From contig JANTQA010000070.1 in assembly GCA_027625915.1 (NCBI GenBank), positions 13,211,001-13,275,000 on the forward strand: 64,000 nucleotides of DNA, read 5' to 3'. How positions within the stretch are numbered: the first letter of the stretch is position 1; every line of letters begins with the position of its first letter. The translations under genes and the position numbers were made by a program. Positions 24,601-35,330 of this stretch are shown here, in pieces. The notes under the pieces were generated by a model that worked only from the letters and a program-made list of their open reading frames with translations, searched no databases and had not been told where the DNA came from. The stretch comes from Anaeramoeba flamelloides. Its lineage: Eukaryota; Metamonada; Anaeramoebidae.

Positions 24601-27600
24601 CTTTGTCGTTAGGTTTTTCAGGATTTAAAAGAAGAGAGTAAAATCCTTGATTTTACTAAATGCTTTCTAATTCTGGAAAAGCGCCGTTAGCTTTTTTTTA
24701 ATTTGAGAAATATAAAGAAAATTTCTTAAATTTTTTTTTTATTTCTCAAATTAAAAAAAAGCGCCGTTGAGGTTTTCTTGAGTTTTCTGTTTATTTGTAA
24801 AATCGATAGATTTTGGTTTGGTTTTTTTGAGTTTTCGATTTATTTGGAAAATCGATAGATTTTGGTTAGGTTTTTTTTACTTTTCGAAATAAACAGAAAA
24901 TTTTAATAAATTTTCAGTTTATTTCAAAAAGTAAAAAAAACCTAGAACACTTCACAGATAAAACAGAAAACCTCAAGAAAACCTAGGCACTTGACGACAC
25001 TCGACTGCCCCCCCCCCCCTGAATACACTGGAGGGGCAAAAACCCGATAGAAAGATTATCGATTACAGATAAAAATTCCACAATCTGTGATTAATAATTG
25101 GTATTCCTCTGTCGTTAGTTTTTTTTTAATTTAAAAGAATGGAGTAAAATCTTTGTTTTTGCTTAATTCTTTTGAATTAAAAAAAACCTAGACACTACCT
25201 CTCAGAGTGGGGCACTAGGTGCCCTAATTTATATATATTTTTACTATTTTAAGTATTTTTTGTTTTCAATTTATTTTTATTATTATTTTTTCTTTTTTAC
25301 CTTAAGTTTTCTAACCATAAGAGCTTTGATGAAAAATTCTGGACAAGAACAATAAATTTCATAATTTTGATTAGTCATGTTGAAGAGTTTCTGTGTATTT
25401 TTTCTAAAAATTATTATGTTTTCAAAATTCGAAAAAAAACAAAAAATTGAAACTTTTTTTTTCTTTTCATTTGTTTTTCTTTTAATTATTATAGGGTCGG
25501 CTGTTTCCATTTCAGTGGTACAGCTTGTGAAAAAGATTTTAAACTTGCAGCAAAATATTTCAATGAATCTATTGAAAAGGGCTGTGATGCACCATATTAT
25601 AATTTAGGTATTCTTTATTTAAAAGGTGGGAATGGTGTTGAACAAAATCACAAATTAGCTTATTCAAATTTAATAAAGGCTGCTGAAGCACTTTCACCAG
25701 ATGCTATGATACAATTAGGTAATAATATCAATTTATATTTTTTATTTTTTCTTTGTTATTATTCATTTGAAATTATTTTGAAAGTGATTCTTATGAGAAA
25801 ATTAAAATTTACAATTTATTCAAATTACAAATCTTGAATATCTCTACATTGAAAAAGTTGTTAAAAAATCAACGATTATCAAATAGAAAAATTAAAATAT
25901 TTTTGTGAATCAAACATTAACTATGGTACTCAAAAATAAAATTACAGTTATTTTAAAAAAGTGAGGAATTATTGTTTTTTATTTTTCGATTTTCAGAATT
26001 AATTTTTTTTTTATTTTGTTTTGCTTTTTCTTATTTTTTTTTCTTTTTCTTTTTCACTTTTTTTTATATAAAGATCCTGAAGTGGAAAAAAAAAAAAGAT
26101 CTTCGAAAATAACAATAATCATTTAGAAAATTTAGACTACTCTAATTTCTTCAAAAATGAATTTAATTATTAGCAAAAAAAAATCTTGTCGTTCAAACTT
26201 TTTTCAGTGAAAGTTTAGTAATAAAAAATCCGTAATACTCTTTTCAAAAATTTTGACTCACTTTTTTAAAAGTTTTTGGTTTTATTTTTTTTAATTTTCA
26301 AAATATCAGGTTTTTTTATATTTAGAATGATTTAAAAGTGAATTAAAAATCATATTTAATTATTTGTTGTTATTGAATACCAAAGGAAATTTTTTTTTTT
26401 TTTCAACTTAATATTTCAGGTGAGTCACAATTTTTGAAATGGAGTTTATGTATAATATAAAGAGATTTGCGAGCAAACAAAATAAATATTATTAACTACT
26501 TCTTTAACATAAAATGAAACTCGAAATAAATCAAAAAAAATGTGTCATACTAAAAATCAATAATGATAAATTCAAAAACATTTAAAACCATTTTTGCTTC
26601 ATTTTTCATTTTGGAAATTTTTTTACCTTAACTTTGAATAAAGTATTCTATTGGTTTAAATGTTAAGAGACGTTATAAAATAGTTGTTCATGAAAATACT
26701 CTTGTTAAAGAACTGTTTTTAAAAGTACAAGTTTTAAGATTTACAAAAAAAGGAAATTTAACTAAAAATTTTCACCTATTTTGAATTTATCATTATCTAA
26801 TACTATTTTTGAACTGACTATTACAAATTTTGTTTTTAACAATTTATCGAAAATTCTAAAATAATATCTTTTAGTATCAACATAAAAATTCATAATGTTT
26901 AATGGTTTATACTCTTACTGGCATCAGTTAAAATTTATTGAATTCCTCAAGTAAATGTTCATTTTGATTTCAAACTTGTTTTTTCATAAAAACAATTTTC
27001 TTTTGAAAAAAGGCCAAAAAAAGTGATAAAAAATGATTTTAGAAAACATCGGAAATTTTTTAAAGAAAATAAATTCCATGGGTTAATTTAACTGAAAATA
27101 GGATAAAATGTTTGTTTGAAGTGTTTCCCAATTTTTGAAATTATTATTATTTTTTCGAAATTTAGTTTATTTAAAAAAATTCTAAACAAAAAAAATTTTT
27201 TTTTTTTTTGAATTATGAGCATAATGCTCCCAATAACTTTTTTTAAAATATAAATATCAATTGCAAAATTATCCATTTTTACTTTTTATCCTGATCTTAA
27301 TTTTATTCAATATTAACATATTTATTAAACTATTTTTTATGTATTTAGCACTAATGCGTTCAGATGGTATTTATGTCAAAAAAGATTTAGAAATTTCAAG
27401 AGAATGGGTAAAAAACGCCAAAGAACTCGATTCTACAATCCAAATCCCAGAACAACTTTTTGAGAATGATAAAACTCTAGCATCAGCTATACTTAAAGAA
27501 TCAGAAAAAAAGAATGAAACTAAAAAAACAGAAGTAGAATCTGACGTCGGATCTGATATTGAATCTGATGATGAAGAGAATGAAATGGAAGAACAACCTA

Positions 27601-27698
27601 CAAGATTCAAGTGGTTATTTACATTTAGTTCACTTGCAGTTGTTACAGGATTAAGCCTTTTGAGTTTTGAAAAAAACAACAATGATGAAGAATTATAA
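18699..27698 (+). CDS. CS (NudC/p23-like) domain and Sel1-repeat protein with C-terminal membrane anchor
   Basis: Exons are 18699-19267, 25495-25718 and 27349-27698 (GTAAAT/TATAG and GTAATA/TTTAG splice sites); the joins are in phase and give 380 aa. Residues 22-105 form a CS domain (YKLTQSAHGFVIIFP, SSWEVTEKTVEITLTKE, NWPVFI), a chaperone-cofactor beta-sandwich. Residues 140-295 hold about four Sel1-like repeats, for example ALYYWKKAGSMGDPQALFM and APYYNLGILYLKGGNG; the second is completed only by splicing, which validates the 6.2 kb intron. An acidic linker (ESDVGSDIESDDEENE) precedes a hydrophobic segment at about 353-371 (WLFTFSSLAVVTGLSLLSF) and nine tail residues, so a tail-anchored cytosol-facing protein is likely. 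The ATG at 18699 is the first in frame before the domain. The cochaperone role is an inference; I know no named ortholog with this order. Confidence 0.88.
19600..20250 (+). repeat. repeat family G, copy 2
   Basis: Homologous to 14497-15290 (see there) and lying in the first intron of the CS/Sel1 gene. It is followed at 20240-20370 by a family N copy. Confidence 0.6.
20600..20828. mobile_element. MITE family A, copy 2 (229 bp)
   Basis: TACTATTTGTTGTAAAATAA...TTCAGCTTTCCAAAAA at the left is mirrored by TTTGGAAAGCTGAATGAAAA...TTGCAATTCACAGTA at the right. The outer ends begin and end with TA, and the arms are about 60 bp long. It lies inside an intron. Confidence 0.8.
22165..23590 (+). mobile_element. 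family L element, possibly full length (1.4 kb)
   Basis: The left end (ATTATTATTATTGAACAAGT, ATAAATTATATTATAG) and the right end read on the minus strand (ATTATTAATGTAGAAGTG, TAAATTAGACTC) are inverted relatives, so this may be a longer member of family L. A second inverted block lies inside: AGAAATCACGATTGTTCAAG near 22257 against GAATAATTGTGAAATCTATG near 22682. The interior has a relatively GC-rich patch (22715-22770) but no open frame. Confidence 0.45.
23750..24310 (+). repeat. repeat family H, copy 1
   Basis: About 550 bp matching 49670-50225: AAAAATGAAAAATTCACTTT at the left, TCTCAATTTCTTT in the middle, and CTCATAGAATAT..TTC plus CCTTTGACTGAAAAAGA at the right. A partial inverted copy is at 27915-28110. 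Non-coding. Confidence 0.65.
24600..25215. repeat. modular hairpin array, locus 1
   Basis: A chain of separate hairpins joined by short GC-richer caps. One hairpin spans 24867-24944 (TAGGTTTTTTTTACTTTTCG arm), another about 24690-24770 with GCGCCGTT on both shoulders, and one 24610-24680 (TTTAAAAGAA.AGAGTAAAATC arm). Caps such as CCTAGGCACTTGACGACACT recur in the loci at 41163 and 55868. A run of 12 C (25008-25019) interrupts it. No coding sequence and no transposase. Confidence 0.75.
26060..26345 (+). repeat. repeat family I, copy 2
   Basis: Second copy of the block at 8405-8690, sharing AAAGATCTTCGAAAA and TTTTTGGTTTTATTTTTTTT. Confidence 0.55.
26560..27065 (+). repeat. repeat family M, copy 2
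   Basis: Shares with 15290-15700 and 36130-36560 the core TTAACTTTGAATAAAG and TTCTATTGG, and with the 36130 copy also the 3' landmark AAAGGCCAAA. Confidence 0.5.
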
Positions 27699-30600
27699 TT
27701 TAATACTATCAAAAAAAAAAAAAAAAAAAAAATTTAAATATTAGTCATTTTTTTTTTTTAATCTATTCATATCTATTTTTAAATTTATTTATGTTCTGAT
27801 TTAAAAATTAAACAAAAAAAAATAATAAATAAAACGATAGAATCTAATTTTATTGAGATAAAACTTAAAATTTTAATTTTGTATAATAAATTTCACACCA
27901 TTTTTGGAATCGTTGCTAATAAACTCTTTTTCAGTCAAAGGGGTTCAGTTTTAGAGAAGGAATAGAACATATTCTATGTTTTTAATTTATGATTCTTCTC
28001 AAACTAAAATTTCAAGTTTTAGATCATGTTTTATTTTACTCATTTTGTAATTTTTTTTTTGATAATTATATGTATTTTGCTTTTTTTTTTTTTTTTTTTC
28101 TTTTTTTTCATAAATTCAATTCAAAAAAAAAAATGTTTGAAAACTCCAAATTAAAATAAAATAAAATGGGGTTATGTGATGTCTTTTAAAATCAATACCT
28201 TTTAAACTATTTCCAAGAAAGTTGGGCAAATTTATTTTCAAATATATTTATTGAACTTGATCTTCAAAAAAGTATTTGAATATCCAAAATCATTAACTAC
28301 CATTTATTTATATTTAATGATAAACCAATTTTTTTCGTAGTATGATATCCCATAAATAAAAAATACTCAATTATAGGATCTCAATTTTGTCGAATATCTT
28401 TTTTTTTTTTTTGGGGGGGATGGTGTTAATTATTTTCTTTTTGATAAAAAAAAAAATCATTTTTATAACTTGTTTAATTCCCAGATAAAATTTCAATAAA
28501 ATTGAAAACAGATAAATGAGTTTAATAGTTGAAAAAATAATTTGTACTTTTAACATAATTCAATTTTTTTTTGAAATTATTGTTACATTGTTTTGAAATA
28601 AAAAAGTGAATTTTTTTTTTTCATTTTTAGGAAATATTTCAAAATATATATTTTGAAATAAATATCATAAGTGGTTTGATTCAATCAGTATTAATATAAA
28701 ACTTAATTTGGTATTCTCAAATTAACGAATACTTTTAGTAATAAAGATTATTTTTCATTGAAATGTAAAAAAAATGCCCAACTTTTTTGGAAATACCTTA
28801 TTATTAAACTTATTGTGAACAATTTTAATTTTCCAAAGAAATTGAAAAAAATTTGTATGATTTTTTCAATGAATGTCGAGAAATTTTTGAAACATTTGTT
28901 TTTTTTTTGGAAAATTCAGGTTTTTTTGGGTATTTCTTTTTGTAATACCAATCCAAATGTGAAGTTGAGAATTCAAATGATTACTAAACTATCTTATGTT
29001 TATTGATTCTTAAAAAAAAAAAAAAAATCGAATTGTTTCATTTATGGCTAAATGATTGAGTGAAATAGAGTTTTAATTAAAAAATTTCTTGGATATATAT
29101 CTTTTCACGAATAGAATACCATAAACAGTTTATATGATGATAGTAATTAGGAAATAATAGAGATAATTATGATAAAAGGGGATAATAAACAACTGTTTAA
29201 TATTTGTACAGTTTGTTTAAACTTAAAATATGGTTTTTTATTTTTTTTTGATATTTTTAAATTTCTTTTTACTTCTTGCTTTTCTATCTCTTTGTTCAAA
29301 TATAAATTTTTTTCATTTCATTATTTAAAGAAATCTTAAATATGTTTTGGAATTACTCAATAACCAATTTTCCTTAAAATGCATTTTTTTATTTGAGTAT
29401 TCTTCAAAGCTTTTAAGATACCAAAATTTTAAAAAAAATTGTATTTTAAAGAAAATTTGAAGATTAAAAATTGCATAGGAGTAAATACAATAAAAAATAG
29501 AAAGAAAAATATTTATCACCTATTGGAAAATTGTTCTTTCTTCTTGTGATTTCCTTATTTTTCAATCAAACTTTTGAAAACAATTATTTTTTTATTGTAT
29601 TTTTTTTGAAAAGTATAAATAATACAAACTTCTAAACAGTAAATATTAAAACTCTTCATTTCTTACTGAAAAAAATATTTAGAACCTTTCATCTTAAAAG
29701 TGTCTAAAATACTTGATTAAATAATTTATTCATTACACAAAGATATTTTGACATCACATAGACAATTTGTTTTATCTATTGATTGTAATCCAATAACATA
29801 ATATCTTGATTTAATAATAAAGAATTAAAAAATTAAAAAAAAAAAAATATAAATTAAATTTTAAAAAAAAATTCATTTTTTTCAATCTAACTTTTGTTAA
29901 GTTATTATAACAAATAATTTTAAATTTACATTGATTATTCATCAGTTCTTTTCAAATAATATCTACTTTCTTTTTTAAATTTTTAGAATTTTTAATTTTT
30001 GACTTTTTAAAAGTCTTGACTTAACTAATTAAGTAAATTAAGATAGTCGACAATCGATCAAAAACTATTTTTAAATTTCTGGTTTTAATTTTGATTGAAT
30101 ACATATAATTTGATTTAAAGTTTTTTTTAAAAATTTATACAAATCAAAAAAATTCAAAATAAAAAAAAAGTGATTTGGAAAGTAGTTATTGGGTCTATTT
30201 TATTATCTAGGAATAATATTGAAAGTTTAATTTATATTATTTTAAAAAAATATATATGATAGATTTTTTAATATTCGTAAAAACAGCTTTTTATTGATTT
30301 AGTTCCCAAATATAAACTCTTTTTCAAATAAAAGCTCACAGAAATTTTCAAGAATTATTCAGAATTAAATCAAATTAATTGTAGTGTCATAATAAAATAT
30401 AAAAAATATTTTAAAGCATAAAAAAGCTTCAACTTAAAATTTAAAACCAATTAAAACAAAACAATAAAAATTAAAAACTAAATATTTTAAAAATTGATCT
30501 GCCCTTTTATTTACAATGAGAAATCTTGTTTTGTAAATTATAAAGAAAAAAATTATAAAATCAATAACAACATTGGAATATTTTGAATGGTGAAAAAGTT

Positions 30601-31198
30601 ATTTATAAGTTATTGATAACTCTTTACATATCAAATATTTTTTAATTAAATTCTCATTTTAAAGATAAAGCCACAATTCATCGGACATTTTGTTGGAAAT
30701 GTTTTTTTATTTTCACTTTTCTTTGTTTCATCCTTCGATCCAATAATGGTCTTTCTTAATTCATATATCTAGCTTATTCAAAATTAAACTTAAACTGTTT
30801 CCATTTTTATACTGTCAGATTATATCCAAATTGGTTTCTTCTTATCTTTTTTTTCATTTTCCAACTGTTCAATATTCAAAAATAAAAAAAATAAAAAAAA
30901 ATGAAAAAATGAAAAAGTAAAATCACCGTAAAGTAATGCTGTTATTAAAATCAAATTCAATAGTATTTACGATTTAAAAAGTGTGAATTTTTGTTTGGAA
31001 AATGGTTTAATAAATAAAAAATCTTTAAACAGTATTTTTTCTAATACTGTTTTTTTCGTTCATAATAAATAAATTCACTATTTATTAATTAGGAAAAAGG
31101 ATATTAAGATATTTTTTATTTCAAAATTGAAATTAAACTATCTTTAAGTTTATTAACAATGATAAATAATAATAGTTGTAGTAGTTTTTGTTGTTTTT

Positions 31199-31200
<2 letters not shown>
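27699..31200. other. repeat-bearing spacer between convergent genes
   Basis: AATAAA-like sequences follow the CS/Sel1 stop. A partial inverted family H copy lies at 27915-28110 and a family D element at 28205-28798. From about 28800 to 31200 the DNA is AT-rich without a recognisable gene or repeat. The CS/Sel1 gene and the FAD gene converge here. Confidence 0.5.
28205..28798. mobile_element. family D element with terminal inverted repeats, copy 1
   Basis: CTATTTCCAAGAAAGTTGGG at the left is mirrored at the right by CCCAACTTTTTTGGAAATAC, about 590 bp apart. The same end pair and spacing occur at 58065-58658. The interior lacks a transposase frame. Confidence 0.65.

Positions 31201-31255
<55 letters not shown>
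31201..31255. repeat. (AAT)n microsatellite
   Basis: An uninterrupted AAT run of 55 bases. On the minus strand it falls in a short open frame (31371-31153, MPFTENNNNNNNKNI..., later an Ile run). That frame could be a first exon but has no supported continuation, so it is not called as a gene. Confidence 0.95.
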
Positions 31256-31257
<2 letters not shown>

Positions 31258-31619
31258 GTTGTTAAATGATGAATTATTAGATGAAGGTAATTTAATATTA
31301 ATCAAAAGTTCTGATGGTTTATCAATAATGTTTTTATTATTATTATTATTATTATTTTCTGTAAAAGGCATAAATCTTCATTCGAGTTTATAAAAATAAT
31401 TCTCTTCTAATACAATATTTAAATATTTCAACAGATTTAAAAAATAATTTTTAATTTTTTTATTAAAATTAAAAAGATTTTTCAAATGTATTTTTTGAAA
31501 TAAATTATTTTTGTGTTTTTCTTGTTTCTTTTATAATTTTTCTCTTTTTTTTTTTTTCATAACAAATAATCAATTAATTATTTACTTTTTTTTTCGCCAT
31601 TATTATTATCATTTGGTAA

Positions 31620-31620
<1 letters not shown>

Positions 31621-31662
<42 letters not shown>
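31621..31662. repeat. (TA)21 microsatellite
   Basis: A perfect alternating TA run of about 42 bases lying about 330 bp beyond the 3' end of the FAD oxidoreductase gene. Confidence 0.95.
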
Positions 31663-31668
<6 letters not shown>

Positions 31669-31989
31669 TATTAAATTAATTTTAACCAAAAAACAATTTT
31701 CTAGTAGTAAGGTATCATTATATACCCAATTATTTTTAAGAATAAATGAATCGGGTATCAAATATAAAAAAAATTTATAAAAAAATAAAAAAAAAATTAT
31801 TGATCCAAAAATCAATATTAACTAATTCAAGGGTTTTCTATTTGATAAAAAAAAATATGGAAAATCAAAAAACTTATACAAATGATATTATTTATTAAAA
31901 CTATTATTTTATGGTAAGATATTAAAATAATAAATCGGAAGGTAAAAATGAAATTGAAAAAAATATATATAAAAATAAAAACGGAAAAA

Positions 31990-33393
31990 TTAGAAATGTT
32001 CTTTTAACATTCCATCTGCAACTAAAACTCCTGTCACTGCAGCACCAACAATTCCCCTGGTAAGTCCTGCGCCATCACCTGCAACATACAACCCCTTTTG
32101 TGAAGTTTGCAGTGATTTATCAGTTAAAACCTTTTTGGAAGAAAATTTCACCTCAGGGGCATATAGGAGTGTATTTTTTGAATTGACACCGGGGATGACT
32201 TTGTTGAGGGAGTCTAGCCCTTCAAGGATGTCTGTCACAATTCTATGGGGCATTGCCATTGAGATATCTCCTGGTGTTATATGTTTTAAGGTGGGTGTGA
32301 CACTACTTCTTGCCAACCTTTTCCAAGTTGTTCTTTGCCCACCACGCAGATCACCGAGCCTTTGGATGATTGGCTTCTTCCCACCAAGAATACTAAATTG
32401 GGAGGCAATTGATCGGCCATAGGCAGTTGTGTCTTCGAGTGGTTCTGTTAAAGCAATTCGTACTAAGAAGGCGAAATTGCTATTTTCTGTTAACAGATCT
32501 TCTTCGATATATGAGATACCATTGACGCCAACTAAATCATTTTCGTATACTTCCTGCACAACTTCGCCTTCATGGTTTGTACAAAAGGTTCTTACAAAGT
32601 CGTCATAGGTCTTTGTGAAAATATGGAACTTTGGATCGCGGATTAGTGTGCAGATGGGCTTCATAATACTTGAGGGAACTTCCACCCTGACACCGATATC
32701 GAGCGAGTCATATTGCGTCTCCACACCCAACTTTTCCAATTCTTGGGACATCCAATGCAAGCCATACCTGCCGGGGGCACCGAGGCACAGATCATATGGT
32801 ATCTCCAGTTTGCTGCTGGGGTTTTTTCGAGTTGAGCAAATCAAATGATCCTTGTGAATATTTTCTACCTCGGTATGCAATTCGAACTTGACGCCACGGT
32901 CTTGTAAATAGTCCTTCATCTTAGTGATCACATCGGGGGTGTTTTCAGTTCCCATCAGCCTTTGGTTAATAGGAATTAAATGGATGCCTGCTCCTGCCGC
33001 TTTTAAGCATAAATCATCTTTCACTTGTTGGCTTGGAGTATATTTCTCAATCGGCGCACCAAATTTCAGAAACGTTTCGTCCACATAATCAATTAATTTC
33101 TGTGCATGTCGATCTGATTCGCAGAACTCTGACCAGTCTCCACCTATTTTTGGGTGCAAATTTAAGATCCCTGAACTAAAGGTTCCTGCTCCACCTACAC
33201 CACACAAGATGTGACATGGATCGCATCGCACACAATCTTTTCCCCCGAGTTGCCGAACACATCTTCTTTTTTCGACATCGCGCCCTGTGTCAATAATTGT
33301 AATTCGGAATTTTGGTACAGTAGATTGCTGTAATAACCTATATGCAGCAAACATACCTGCTGCTCCTGAGCCAATAATTGCAATTTTTTTCAT
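31990..33393 (-). CDS. bacterial-type FAD-dependent oxidoreductase (COG2509-like)
   Basis: A single open frame of 467 aa with no intron. The N-terminus has the Rossmann dinucleotide fold: beta strand KKIAIIGSGAAGMFAA (GxGxxG at residues 8-13), acidic residue in IIDTGRD at about 35. A cysteine cluster (C45, C54, C57, C60, C64) leads into the family block GVGGAGTFSSGILNLHPKIG. The C-terminal FAD motif GLYVAGDGAGLTRGIVGAA closes the fold. This is the uncharacterised FAD-dependent dehydrogenase family of bacteria and archaea, related to flavoproteins that oxidise reduced substrates; the substrate is unknown. The coding region is clearly less AT-rich than any neighbour and uses codons such as GGG and GCC freely. 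That, with the family's bacterial distribution and the lack of introns, suggests lateral gene transfer. No organelle targeting peptide is visible. Confidence 0.92.
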   Translation of the reverse strand: MKKIAIIGSGAAGMFAAYRLLQQSTVPKFRITIIDTGRDVEKRRCVRQLGGKDCVRCDPCHILCGVGGAGTFSSGILNLHPKIGGDWSEFCESDRHAQKLIDYVDETFLKFGAPIEKYTPSQQVKDDLCLKAAGAGIHLIPINQRLMGTENTPDVITKMKDYLQDRGVKFELHTEVENIHKDHLICSTRKNPSSKLEIPYDLCLGAPGRYGLHWMSQELEKLGVETQYDSLDIGVRVEVPSSIMKPICTLIRDPKFHIFTKTYDDFVRTFCTNHEGEVVQEVYENDLVGVNGISYIEEDLLTENSNFAFLVRIALTEPLEDTTAYGRSIASQFSILGGKKPIIQRLGDLRGGQRTTWKRLARSSVTPTLKHITPGDISMAMPHRIVTDILEGLDSLNKVIPGVNSKNTLLYAPEVKFSSKKVLTDKSLQTSQKGLYVAGDGAGLTRGIVGAAVTGVLVADGMLKEHF

Positions 33394-34859
33394 AATGAAA
33401 TTGTTTAATAATAGAAATTAAAATATTGAATAAATAAAAAAATAAACACTTTTGATTAGTATTTTTTCCTTAAAACCACTTTTTGCTTTTTCTTGAAGAC
33501 AATTTCAATCCCCAATTTTGTTTCTTAGTGAGAACCTTTTTTAAGATGACCGTATTATTCCTTTTCTTCTGAAAACAAAAAAAATTTGTTAACTTTGGGC
33601 TATAACATCTATTATTTTTGATTGTTATTCTCTTTTCCAAATTTTAGGTGTTTCATCCAGTTTCTAGTTTGTGGTAGACTTTATTTTGAAAGCGAGAATT
33701 TACTTTTTTTTTATTTTTCGACTATTTTTTTTTACAATATTCTGTAGTTGGTTTTGAAAGTGTCTTTGTTTATTTGATAACAAAGAAGATTCTTTTTAAT
33801 TTGAATTTGGAGTTTTGGTCTTCAGAAATATTTTCCTTGAATTTTTCGGGAAAAAGATGTCAATAAACCTTTAATTCAAAAACAAATCATGACAAAAGAA
33901 CAAATTACATACAAATCCTTCAAAAATCGACAATTTGTTATTGGGATTTTAACATTTGACTCAATTTTCTAACAAAAAAATCGACAAGAATCAAATCTAT
34001 AATTTCTCATTTTTATTTTATTATGTGAAATGTTTTTTGAATTTTTTCAAACTCCAAGTGGTTTTGGAAATTGAAAGTTTGTTTAACCTTGAGTATTTGA
34101 GTTTTTGAACCGATTACTGTTTGTAAATTACTGGTAATTTTACATTACAAAATCCCATTAAGCAATTATAATCTTCTACCATCAATTAAAATTTTAACTT
34201 CAAGCACAAGATCAAAAAAGAAGCTTCATTAAATCTAAATAAAACTCATTTCTTTTGAACTTTGTGTCGATCTTTCGGTTTTTGAAACTCATAAAGAGTA
34301 AAATATTTTAAACAAGAATTGACCATTTTACTGAGAAGATGGTAGATTTTGAATCAGAGATGTTCTCTGCATTGTGGGATTTAAATTCATGTTTTAATAG
34401 TGGTTGTTGTTTTTAAAGCAACAACAAAAAAATTGAACAAAATAACAAATAAATTTCAAAGAAAACAAGTTTAACTTTATTGTAAAAATAAAAATACCCT
34501 TTTTTTATTTGAAAGATTTCAGTAATATTTGAGATATTTTTAAAACAATAAGCAAAAAATTAAAATTATCTTCTTTTTATAATGAGAGTTTTGTCCAAAA
34601 GCCAGTTTTTTCTGATCTTTTTTTTCTTTTTTCATTTCACATAAATGATAACTGACAATTTTTGGAAAAGATTTCATTTTCTACCTTTTAAGAGCAAACT
34701 GAACAAAAATTTGTGAGATTTACCAACACATAAATACTTACAAGAGCACACATAACAACGATTTTCAATTAGAAATGAAGTTCTTAAAAGAACACTTGCA
34801 GAATTGTAAAATTGTTTTTCAAAATTCAGTAATCAAAATAAAGCGTGCACAAAGACTAT

Positions 34860-35330
34860 TATCCATGTTTCAAAATATTATCCGTGCTTTTTTTTCTTCT
34901 TGTAATAAGGTAACATCCAATCTAATGGAATGTAGTATCCCTAATTCCAAATCAATTTTGAAAGTAAAGGTCTGGTTATTTTCAGTAAAATTTAAATTAT
35001 TCATGAATGTTGAAAATTTTCCATAATATTCTCAATTTTTTTGTATTTTTTTGATTTTTTTTGTTAAAATTTTCTTAAAAATTTACACTATTGTTCAAGA
35101 TAAATTTTACAATTTGATCCCTTTATTTTTAGAATTACTTTTTAAATAATAGAACTTTAATAAGCCAATACCAATTTTTTTCAGGCTTTATTATCAATTT
35201 CTTTGATTGGTTAATGTCTAGGTCAACTATAAACAAAAAAACACGCTTTTTATTTCGAAACCTGCATTAAATTTTTTTGCAAGCTTTATTTTGACTACAG
35301 TACTATCAATGTTTCTTTTTTTTTTCGAAG
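34860..35330. repeat. repeat family Q, copy 2
   Basis: Shares with 43930-44460 the series TTTCAGTAAAATTTAAATTA, TATTCTCAATTTTT, and ATTATCAATTTCTTTGA, and with 11630-11835 the AAAAAACACGCTTTTTATTT block. Direction of any original gene unknown. Confidence 0.5.

Larger units (their letters stand above)
19268..25494 (+). other. 6.2 kb first intron of the CS/Sel1 gene
   Basis: Donor GTAAAT at 19268 and acceptor ATTATTATAG ending at 25494. It is packed with repeats: families G (19600-20250), N (20240-20370), A (20600-20828), L (22165-23590), H (23750-24310) and a hairpin array (24600-25215). The 20829-22164 part has no recognisable content, and short open frames such as 21034-21255 look random. 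Confidence 0.85.
25719..27348 (+). other. 1.6 kb second intron of the CS/Sel1 gene
   Basis: Donor GTAATA at 25719, acceptor TATTTAG ending at 27348. It contains family I (26060-26345) and family M (26560-27065) repeats and no coding sequence. Confidence 0.8.

Noticed and set aside
25283-25607. Two opposed frames of about 75 codons at the second exon of the CS/Sel1 gene
   Set aside because: Wrong frames; the Sel1-repeat frame is fixed by splicing from the first exon.
31153-31371. Minus-strand frame MPFTENNNNNNNKNI...
   Set aside because: Mostly the AAT microsatellite read as Asn and Ile; no continuing exon or splice site found, although a first exon cannot be excluded.
32135-32848. Open frames on the plus strand across the FAD gene
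   Set aside because: They are antisense shadows of a well-supported protein; no similarity or start context.
34775-35026. 83-codon plus-strand frame
   Set aside because: Overlaps repeat family Q, has no similarity and is not open in the other copies.
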